Assembly (NCBI GenBank): GCA_964545715.1
Contig: CAZJHX010000032.1
Coordinates: 11,021 to 75,020, forward strand
Direction: 5' to 3'
DNA length: 64,000 nucleotides
From: CAZJHX01 sp964545715
Lineage (GTDB): Bacteria > Myxococcota_A > UBA9042 > GCA-2863065
The notes below the pieces were generated by a model, which worked only from the letters and a program-made list of their open reading frames with translations, was not told the DNA's origin and ran no database searches. Position numbers and translations under genes: made by a program. Positions 55,254 to 62,124 of the stretch are shown piece by piece (the first letter of the stretch is position 1; each line of letters starts with the position of its first letter).

Positions 55254-55834
55254 GACACCTCTGTTTGGCGGCATTAGCCCTGTGTCTGCTTTCGGCGTGC
55301 GGCGGCGTGAAGTACCTGAGCATTCACGACGAGCGTCTCAACCTGGAGGCCCAGCGCACGCTCGCAGGCGCCGATGATGCGGTCGCAGTGGCCCGAGCCC
55401 AGCGTGACTACACGGCGGAGCAGCTGCTGGTTCAAAAGCAGTGGCGCACGCGCTTCTCCACCACGGTGATCTGGCCGCCGAGCGCCGCGGCAGGGGAGGC
55501 CGCCACGAAGCGCGCCGAGCTGGCGGATGCCCGGGTCGATCTGGCCAGGCTGGACCTGGCGCTGGCCGAGGCAGACCTGGCCCTGGAGCGCGCCAAGCTG
55601 GACCAGGTTACCGCGCGCATCGCGATTCGATTCGAGATCGCCTACTACGATCTGGACGCCCTCAAAGAGGTCGTCAACGCGGCCCGAGAGACGGTCGGCG
55701 CGCTGCACAAAGCGACGGTGAACAAGCGCGAAGAGCTGGACAAGATGACCACCGCCTGGTGGCTGGCCTATGACCGCTACCTGAAGGCCAACGGCGACAA
55801 GCACGTCCTCTGGAAGCCCGTCGTCGCCCCCTGA
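55250..55834 (+). CDS. Coiled-coil lipoprotein
   Basis: 194 residues, ATG 55250 overlapping the previous stop, lipobox ALCLLSACGG. Two long helices (residues about 30-65 and 85-130: AELADARVDLARLDLALAEAD) are rich in Ala/Leu/Glu at heptad spacing, like the hairpin of TolC-type or OEP proteins; then ALHKATVNKREELDKM and an aromatic TTAWWLAYDRYL. Last gene of the barrel/TPR operon. Role inferred: structural partner of the TPR lipoproteins. Confidence 0.8.
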   Translation: MRHLCLAALALCLLSACGGVKYLSIHDERLNLEAQRTLAGADDAVAVARAQRDYTAEQLLVQKQWRTRFSTTVIWPPSAAAGEAATKRAELADARVDLARLDLALAEADLALERAKLDQVTARIAIRFEIAYYDLDALKEVVNAARETVGALHKATVNKREELDKMTTAWWLAYDRYLKANGDKHVLWKPVVAP

Positions 55835-55860
55835 TGGCCAGAGTCCTCGCCCTACACGGG

Positions 55861-55892
55861 TTTGTGCGGTAAGCTGCACAAAGACTTGTGCA
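55861..55892 (+). promoter_or_regulatory. Candidate VapB operator
   Basis: TTTGTGC (55861-55867) and GCACAAA (55876-55882) form a perfect inverted repeat, followed by a third half-site CTTGTGCA (55885-55892). It directly abuts the antitoxin gene, as expected for an autoregulatory site. Confidence 0.5.
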
Positions 55893-55905
55893 GATGAGGC
55901 GCTCG

Positions 55906-56106
55906 ATGGCTACCAACCTTGATATTCCGCCGGAGCTGATGGCGCGTGCGTGCGAGTTGGGTGGGCATCGGACGAAGAAGGCGGCGGTGACCCAGGCGCT
56001 CAAGGACTATGTTCGCCGGTTGGAACAAGCTGAAATCCATGAGCTCTTCGGCGCGGTCGAGTACGAGGAGACCTACGACTACAAGAAGGAGCGAGCGCGG
56101 CGTTGA
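55906..56106 (+). CDS. VapB-type antitoxin
   Basis: 66 residues from ATG 55906 (ATG 55894 also in frame). MATNLDIPPELMARACELGGH is the ribbon-helix-helix-like start of DUF2191/VapB antitoxins; the C-terminal DYKKERARR would wrap the toxin. Its stop overlaps the toxin's TTG start (TTGA), so translation is coupled. It neutralises the PIN toxin encoded next and probably represses the operon through the inverted repeat upstream. Confidence 0.85.
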   Translation: MATNLDIPPELMARACELGGHRTKKAAVTQALKDYVRRLEQAEIHELFGAVEYEETYDYKKERARR

Positions 56107-56525
56107 GTGTCATCGTAGACACAAGCGTGTGGAGCCTGGCCTTTCGGCGTCGCGCGAGAGCGCCCTCTGACGCCCCCACCGTCGCGGAGTTGACCGCCTT
56201 GATTCGTGACGGCCGTGCAGTCCTGATTGGAGCGATCCGACAGGAGGTTCTGTCCGGCATTCGGCATCAGGCGCAATTCGAACGCCTCAGAGTCCGCCTG
56301 CGACCCTTTGAGGATCTCGCCGTCACATCGGCCACGCACGAACGGGCCGCCGAGCTGGGCAACCGATGCCGGCGCGCGGGGGTCCAGGGTTCAGCCGTGG
56401 ACTTTCTGATCTGCGCCGCAGCGGACGAGCATGGAGCCCCGATCTTCACGACGGATGCCGACTTCGCACATTACCAGCGTGTCCTGGGCACCAGCATGCA
56501 CGACCCCAGCATCGGCACCCAATGA
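56103..56525 (+). CDS. VapC-type PIN-domain toxin
   Basis: 140 residues from TTG 56103. PIN nuclease: first acidic residue in VIVDTSVWSLAF, second in IRQEVLSGIRH, third and fourth in VDFLICAAADEHGAPIFTTDADF. The four-Asp/Glu metal site of RNase toxins looks intact. VapC toxins cut tRNA or rRNA. The stop overlaps the ATG of a small lipoprotein gene (ATGA), unusual for a toxin operon. Could be a recent arrival; the codon choice is not clearly different from neighbours. Confidence 0.88.
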   Translation: MSVIVDTSVWSLAFRRRARAPSDAPTVAELTALIRDGRAVLIGAIRQEVLSGIRHQAQFERLRVRLRPFEDLAVTSATHERAAELGNRCRRAGVQGSAVDFLICAAADEHGAPIFTTDADFAHYQRVLGTSMHDPSIGTQ

Positions 56526-56995
56526 CTCGAACAATGCTCGTGCTGGCCCTGATTGGCGGGTGCGTGGGATGCGGAACCGACGACGACCTCACCGGCTCCG
56601 TCTCGGAGTTGGTCCCCCTGGAGTTCGATCGGGTCACGGTGCGACTTCAGGACGACTGGGTGATCATCACCTATCTGCGCGACCTGCCGGACGGCACCGA
56701 GAAGGTCTGCAAGCTGGTGGTGGACACCGGCGGACTGCCGGCCGGCGCACAACAGCTCGAGGGTGCGCGGTTTCTCAAGCGCGTGACGCTGCATCGCTCT
56801 ACGTTTGCCGAGGACAGCTTTCCGATCATGGCGTCGGGCGAGCTGAACTTCAGGGACTTCGAGTTGAAGGAGGGCGGCGAGATCGGCGGCGACTTCATCA
56901 TCTTGTTTGAAACCGGCCATGATCTACTCGGCAGCTTCAGCGGCGAGGCGCTGATCCAGCAGGTACCGGACGAGACGCTGCCGCCTAACGGGTAG
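56522..56995 (+). CDS. Small lipoprotein, paralogue of 49022-49447
   Basis: 157 residues, ATG 56522 overlapping the toxin stop. Lipobox ALIGGCVGCG. Beta-rich body with FDRVTVRLQDDWVIITYLRD and FELKEGG/ILFETGHDLLGSF, aligning by eye with the lipoprotein at the end of the VWA operon. A single internal Cys (KVCKLVV). Function unknown. It overlaps the convergent second toxin gene by 11 bp. Confidence 0.8.
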   Translation: MTRTMLVLALIGGCVGCGTDDDLTGSVSELVPLEFDRVTVRLQDDWVIITYLRDLPDGTEKVCKLVVDTGGLPAGAQQLEGARFLKRVTLHRSTFAEDSFPIMASGELNFRDFELKEGGEIGGDFIILFETGHDLLGSFSGEALIQQVPDETLPPNG

Positions 56996-57395
56996 AGCCT
57001 GCTTCCCAGTCTTGGAGTCGCAGCCCCGAGACGCGACCAAACTCACTCAAGTTGTGTGTCACGAGGGTCAGATCGTGCGCCCGTGCTATCGCGGCGATGA
57101 GCAGATCGTTGGCCCCAATGGGGGTCCCGGCGCGTTCGAGATCCGCCCGGATAACGCCGTATTCGACCGCGGCCCGGTCATCAAAGCCGAGGCTGATCAG
57201 AGGCCGGAAGAACCTCTCGAGATTCATGAGCACCCGCCCGACATCGTGACTCTTGCGAGCCCCGAAGTGGAGTTCAGCCTTCACCACGGAGCATAGTCGA
57301 ATGTCTGACGGGGACAGGGCGCGAAATGCGGCAGCAACCGCGTCGGACGTCCCATTGAGAAGGCGAATGCACACGTTGGTGTCAAGCAGCACCAT
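56985..57395 (-). CDS. VapC/FitB-type PIN-domain toxin
   Basis: 136 residues from ATG 57395; upstream in-frame ATG 57491 would bury the antitoxin gene. PIN motifs: LLDTNVCIRLLNG, VVKAELHFGARKS, GANDLLIAAIARAHDLTLVTHN. The active-site Asp/Glu are all present. Unlike the other toxin here it belongs to the VapC4/FitB-like group (RLLNGTSD, LSEFGRVSGLRLQDW). Overlaps the antitoxin stop by one base (TGATG). Confidence 0.88.
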   Translation of the reverse strand: MVLLDTNVCIRLLNGTSDAVAAAFRALSPSDIRLCSVVKAELHFGARKSHDVGRVLMNLERFFRPLISLGFDDRAAVEYGVIRADLERAGTPIGANDLLIAAIARAHDLTLVTHNLSEFGRVSGLRLQDWEAGSTR

Positions 57396-57616
57396 CAGAG
57401 GTTTACCGGTCCCGGCTCCGGATCGCCCGGCTCTACGAGATCGCGCGGATGAAGGGAACCCAGCACAGAATCGAGATAGCCTGGAGGCCAAGACGATGGG
57501 ACCTCGCGCACCACAATGTCAGCGAGGTATTTCGACAACGACTTGCCTTGCAACCTCGCTTGCTCCGCGAGGGCTTTGGCCGTTGCCTCGTCCACGGAGA
57601 AATGGAGTTGGGTCAT
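57395..57616 (-). CDS. Antitoxin of the second VapBC module
   Basis: 73 residues, ATG 57616 with GGAGG upstream. TQLHFSVDEATAKALAEQARLQGKSLSKYLA looks like a ribbon-helix-helix or Phd/VapB DNA-binding start; the C-terminal third (LHPRDLVEPGDPEPGPV) is likely toxin-binding. It precedes its toxin in the usual order. Confidence 0.82.
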   Translation of the reverse strand: MTQLHFSVDEATAKALAEQARLQGKSLSKYLADIVVREVPSSWPPGYLDSVLGSLHPRDLVEPGDPEPGPVNL

Positions 57617-57628
57617 GACGCCTCCGGT

Positions 57629-57660
57629 ATTTACACTATGTATTTATAGCATGTACAACA
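57629..57660 (-). promoter_or_regulatory. AT-rich promoter/operator region of the second TA module
   Basis: A patch of AT-rich sequence in a GC-rich window. On the minus strand TATAAA (57643-57648) resembles a -10 box and the flanks CTATGTATTTATAG form an imperfect palindrome. The -35 box is unclear. Confidence 0.4.
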
Positions 57661-57677
57661 TCAGAGCAAGCGCAGCC

Positions 57678-59831
57678 CTACTCCGTGATGATCGGCGCCG
57701 CGGTGACCAGCAGGTCGTCAAAGATCACGAGATCGCCCTCGGTCACACGCACGCCGACGCCGCCGCGATGAATGGGCGAGGCGTCCACGACGGACTCCGA
57801 GACCAGCGGTGAGGCGAAGTCGTTTGAGTCGTCGACCGTGACGTGGATGGTGTCGATGTCAAAGGTCATCTTCAGGTAGATGCGACGACCGGACACCATC
57901 TCGAATGGTGAGCCCGTGAAGTCTGCCAGTACGCCCGAGTCGGTGCTCGACGACTTCCATAGCTGGGCGTGCGCCATGCCGGCCTGATCGGTGCGAACCG
58001 CCAGCTGGTAGTAGGTGAAGGGGTCCTGGGCACGGCCGATCAGGCCAAATGTGGAGTCCGGCCCGGTGGAGTGCCGCGCCTCGACCGAGACGGTGTAGTT
58101 GGAGTACTCGACCCACTGCTCGGGGTTCTCGTCGGTGTTGTAGAAGGCGGCGCCGTGCCGCTCGGTGGTCAGATCGTTGCGGTATTCGCGGCCGAACTGC
58201 TCGTCGTTGCTGGACATGCCCCAGACGCCGTTGGAGTCGGTCCAGCCGACCGGATCGTCGCCCGGCTCGCCGGTGAACGACTGCGTGTACAGCACCAGCG
58301 TCGGCACGGGATCAGGCTTAAGCAGTTGAAAATCGCTGGCTGCCACGACGAACTTGCCGTGGGGCGGGTCGTAATAGTCCAAGCTCTTGATGGCGCGCCC
58401 CTGCAACAGCACCCGCTGGAAGCGCACGTCGTGCTCCGCGTCGGTGGTAAATGCAGCGGACAGCTCCATGACGTTGCCGCCCGCGGGGTGAGTCGAGTCC
58501 GCCTGGGTCTCGACCATCGCCACGTTTTCGACGCGCACCTCGTAGCAGGGCGGCGCGTCGGGATCGCTCTGAGCAAGCTCGCTGACCGCGTATCGATAGC
58601 CCCACCGCTCCATGTCACGGAAGCTGGTCGGATGCCGTGGGTCCAGGTGCTTGAGAACCTCGTCGCGGTCGGGCAGGCCATCCAAGTCGAAGTCCGCCTC
58701 GTGATCGGTGCCGACGGGAGAGGCGCCTACGCCGACCTCGACCGAGTCCAGGATGAAGTCGCCGTCGGTGTCGGGGTTCAGGGGCACGGTGCCCACGATG
58801 AGCTCCTCGCAGTCGCGCAGGCCGTCGTTGTCCAGGTCCTGTTCGTCCGTCTCACAGCCCTTGTCGGCGACCTGCGCGTCCAGAACATCGGGATACATGG
58901 CCTCGATGCCGTCTCGGAAGCCGTCGCGGTCCGTGTCGTCCGACGTGGGATCGAGCCCCAGCGCTACCTCTTCCAGGTCACTAAGTCCGTCGGCGTCGCT
59001 ATCCGGCTGCGGCTCCACCGAGCCAAAGCGCGCGTTTCGATTGGTCACGACCGCCAGCGCCAGGTGAAACTGCAGCGACGTGGGCAGCGGGTCGATGTCG
59101 AACTCGAAGCTCTTGCCGGCGGGGATGTCCGTGAACGCGCCGCCGCCCTCGGACGCCATATCCAGCAGCAGCTGGCGTGCGTCATCGGCCTGCTGGACCG
59201 GGATGTCGGGGATGGCCCCCAAAAACGCCGTGTTGATGGTCAGCTCAGCCACCTTTGGGGTGACCTGATCCATGAGATAGCGCACCGATGGAGTCAGCGC
59301 GACGGGGTCTGTCACGCCGACTGTCGGGATGCCGTCGGACAGCCAGAAGACCAGATAATGGGTCTGCGCCGCCTCGACTGGGGACAACGTCGCCAGGTCA
59401 GCAAGGATGAAGTTGATCGTCTCCCACAGCGTGTCCGAGTAGTTTGTGCCGCCTTGCGCTTTGCCGACGTTCTCGGTGGCGCCGTCCAGCACCTCCAGGT
59501 CGCGCGTAAAGCCGTAGGTCTGCCGGCGCGGCTCGTCCGAGAAGGTGATGATGCCGAAAGAGACTGACTCACGGTCGATGTGCGCGTTGATGGCGTTGCG
59601 CACAGCGGCCTCTCGTCGGCCCTCGGGGTCGTTCCACTGGTTGGACAGCGACGTGTCGATCACAAACAGGATCTTGTACGGCACCTCCTGCAGCGCCGGC
59701 TCGGGTGCGCAGATCTCAGCGGTGATCCGCTGGCGCTCGACCAGCCCCACGTGCCCGATTTCGAACAGGTTGGAGTCGGTGCAGCCGGTCCAAAGCACCA
59801 GCACCGCGGCGGCAGCAGCGATCAGCCGCAC
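57678..59831 (-). CDS. VWA-domain lipoprotein with LamG-like C-terminus (third paralogue)
   Basis: 717 residues from GTG 59831, which overlaps the upstream stop by about 10 bp; this start gives the lipobox VLVLWTGCTD. VWA begins YKILFVIDTSLSNQW near 57 (MIDAS DTSLS) and has LVFWLSDGIPTVG. Residues about 280-420 are TSP3/EF-type repeats (DSDADGLSDLEEVALG). The module PCYEVRVENVAMVE to KFVVAASDF follows (about 430-510), shared with the two VWA proteins 14-18 kb away. The last 200 residues form a concanavalin/LamG-type sandwich (YTQSFTGEPGDDPVGW; DDLLVTAAP). Coupled to the Cys-rich lipoprotein upstream. Confidence 0.88.
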   Translation of the reverse strand: MRLIAAAAAVLVLWTGCTDSNLFEIGHVGLVERQRITAEICAPEPALQEVPYKILFVIDTSLSNQWNDPEGRREAAVRNAINAHIDRESVSFGIITFSDEPRRQTYGFTRDLEVLDGATENVGKAQGGTNYSDTLWETINFILADLATLSPVEAAQTHYLVFWLSDGIPTVGVTDPVALTPSVRYLMDQVTPKVAELTINTAFLGAIPDIPVQQADDARQLLLDMASEGGGAFTDIPAGKSFEFDIDPLPTSLQFHLALAVVTNRNARFGSVEPQPDSDADGLSDLEEVALGLDPTSDDTDRDGFRDGIEAMYPDVLDAQVADKGCETDEQDLDNDGLRDCEELIVGTVPLNPDTDGDFILDSVEVGVGASPVGTDHEADFDLDGLPDRDEVLKHLDPRHPTSFRDMERWGYRYAVSELAQSDPDAPPCYEVRVENVAMVETQADSTHPAGGNVMELSAAFTTDAEHDVRFQRVLLQGRAIKSLDYYDPPHGKFVVAASDFQLLKPDPVPTLVLYTQSFTGEPGDDPVGWTDSNGVWGMSSNDEQFGREYRNDLTTERHGAAFYNTDENPEQWVEYSNYTVSVEARHSTGPDSTFGLIGRAQDPFTYYQLAVRTDQAGMAHAQLWKSSSTDSGVLADFTGSPFEMVSGRRIYLKMTFDIDTIHVTVDDSNDFASPLVSESVVDASPIHRGGVGVRVTEGDLVIFDDLLVTAAPIITE

Positions 59832-61965
59832 GGCGGACAAGCCAGGTATTTCCACTCGCAGTTCTGGTCGCAAACGCGCTCCTTGAAGCCGCAGATCGGG
59901 AAGCCGGTGATGCACTCGGTCGCGGTCGTCTCGGTCTGGCCCTGCTGGCACTCGGGACACGTCGCCTGATCCTGCTCGGTCTTCCAGCTGCACCCGTCCG
60001 GGGCGCAGGTCTTGGTGATCTTATAGGTGGCGCCGCAGGTGTCATCCCCACACGAGACATCGTCGATGACCTGCTGCCCGGGCACGCACGCCTCGGGCTT
60101 CGGTACACACTCACCGGTCGGCTCGGGCCACTCGCATGCCGCGCTGCAGACCATGTCGACCTCGCCGCACTCGCCGGTCGGCGTGATGCAGTCCATCTTC
60201 TTGACCTCGCCCTTCTTGCACGGNNNNNNNNNNNNNNNNNNNNNNNNNNNNNNNNNNNNNNNNNNNNNNNNNNNNNNNNNNNNNNNNNNNNNNNNNNNNN
60301 NNNNNNNNNNNNNNNNNNNNNNNACTCGCCGGTCGGCGTGATGCAGTCCATCTTCTTGACCTCGCCCTTCTTGCACGGCGGGCAGTCCTTCTCCTCCGTG
60401 TCGTTTACCGTAAAGCTGCAACCGTCCGGGTTGCATTCGGTGACCTCCTGGAACGTCTGCTCACAGGTGCCCACGCCGCACGAGAACTCCTTGACCGTTT
60501 GAATGCCCGGGATGCAGGCCGTCGGTTTGGGGAAGCACTGCGGTCCGATCAGATCCGCGGGCTCCCAGTCCGGCATGGTGCAGGTGTCACCGTCGCAGGA
60601 CACGGTGAAGATCCCGCACTCGCCAAACTCGGTGCTGCACTCCAGCTCCAACATGTCGCCCGGCTCGCACTCGGGACACGCCGAGTCGTCCACCACCTTC
60701 TGCTCGACCTCGGCCGGCGGAACATCCGGGTTTTCGGGGTCACCGATACCGGGGGCACAGCTGACCGTCGTCGTGATGACTGCGCCGCAGCCGCACGGCG
60801 TCGAGGACTGGCTGGGGATGCACACGCCGCCGCCACCGGCGCCGCCCACACACGGGCTGCCGGGCGGTGACGGCTTGCACTCGTCATCGCACTCGGCCTC
60901 CATCGTGCCCGGACTGCCATCCGCCATGGTGCAGGGGATCGGCTCGCCGGGCAGACATTCCAGGGAGCACGACTCGACGATCTGAACGTCAAACGACCCC
61001 TCAAAGACTTGCACTGCGCCGTCACACAGAGGGATCGGCGGCCCCTTCTTGCACGTATTCTGAATGACCTCTTCGCCGCAGCTCTTGCCGGTGACGCACT
61101 CGGTCTCCTCGATGTTGATCTCGCCGATCAGGCATCCTGTACATCCCGGATTGTCCGGCCACTTGCACTGCGGATCGCACACCAGGTTGGCCACCATGCC
61201 GCCGGCGCAGCCGGACGACACACACGGGGCAGGTCGGCTCTCACCGGGGATGCAGGGGCCCTGGTCCATGCACGGTCCGTAGGTCCAGAAGCAGCCGTCG
61301 CACTCCAGGCGTCGCTCGCCGCAGTTGCCGCACTCTTCGATTTGGAACATGTCCTGGTCGCACTGCTTCTCGTAGACCTCGCAGGCGGTGATCTGCTCCC
61401 AGTTGCAGTCTTCGGTGCACTCCCAGACGGAGCCGAGGCAGTTGCCGCCGCAGTCTTTGCCCGGCGGGCAGGTGTCGCAGCGGTGAACCTTCTGCTCGCC
61501 GACCGTGCAGAGGTCGCAGGGTTCAGCCGGCAGCTCGCAGCCGTCACACGCGCCCATAGGCAGCCACAAGCCGAGATCCGAGCACAGCTGCACCGTGCTC
61601 ATGTCGCAGCCACATGCCTCTTTGCGGGTCTCGCCGGGGGCGCACTCGGTACATTTGAGGTCGCCGCCCAGACACATGAACGCGCCGGTGTCGCCCTTGG
61701 GCAACGTGCAGGAGCCGCCGCCGGTGCCCTCGTCGATCTCGCCGTTGCCGTCGTTGTCAAAGCCGTCGCATATCTCAACCGGAGGCGCCTCGGTGGGCAC
61801 GAGCGAGTTGCCGCCACCCTCGACGGGACCACCTTCACCGGGCAGGCCGGGCTGAGCGCCAACACCCCAGGCGTCCGTCCGCCTGGACTCCTGACTGTCA
61901 TCCGTGCCGATGGCGCACGCGGCGACAAACGCACCCACGAGCAATGCGAGTAGAGTTCGCTTCAT
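59822..61965 (-). CDS. Cys-rich MopE-type lipoprotein, interrupted by an assembly gap
   Basis: ATG 61965 with GGGGGAG upstream; lipobox VGAFVAACA. A MopE-like motif (ICDGFDNDGNGEIDEG) lies near residue 65, then many Cys modules (CPPGKDCGGNC; CGNCGERRLECDGC; CTGCLIGEINIEETEC) through to LACPPCG at the end. The 100-N gap (60224-60323) splits the reading frame: the frames on either side do not match through 100 N. The flanks are two identical 55-bp copies; joining them removes 155 bases and restores one 662-residue frame. A sigma-54 site lies upstream. Likely a disulfide-rich surface protein that partners the coupled VWA lipoprotein. Confidence 0.8.
60169..60378. repeat. 55-bp identical direct repeat flanking the gap
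   Basis: 60169-60223 and 60324-60378 are identical over 55 bp and encode the same KKGEVKKMDCITPTGE segment in frame. An exact 55-bp overlap at contig ends is what a k=55 de Bruijn assembler leaves, though a true tandem repeat is possible. Confidence 0.85.
60224..60323. other. Assembly gap of 100 N
   Basis: Exactly 100 N, a conventional scaffolder value rather than a measured length. Confidence 0.98.
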
Positions 61966-61995
61966 AGATCTCCCCCTATACCACCAGGGGTGTTA

Positions 61996-62011
61996 AGCAA
62001 CACCCGGGCCA
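61996..62011 (-). promoter_or_regulatory. Sigma-54 (-24/-12) promoter for the Cys-rich lipoprotein gene
   Basis: On the minus strand: TGGCCCG-GGTG-TTGCT, GG-N10-GC spacing exact and a perfect -12 box. Predicted start near 61985, 20 bp before ATG 61965. The -12 half overlaps the perfect hairpin GGGTGTT-AAGC-AACACCC (61988-62005). Confidence 0.65.
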
Positions 62012-62067
62012 GATCCACCACGCAGTAACCAGCTGAAATAATTAGCGCCAACCAGATTGCGACCCTT

Positions 62068-62097
62068 GGTTGAACCGTTCAACCGCCATCGGATACT
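62068..62097 (+). promoter_or_regulatory. Palindrome overlapping a sigma-70-like promoter upstream of 62125
   Basis: GGTTGAAC-C-GTTCAACC (62068-62084) is a perfect 17-bp odd palindrome. It covers the -35 TTGAAC (62070-62075); the -10 GATACT (62092-62097) follows after 16 bp. A repressor bound here would block the promoter. Confidence 0.5.
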
Positions 62098-62124
62098 GTG
62101 CATGCTGCCATGAGGGGACACCAC

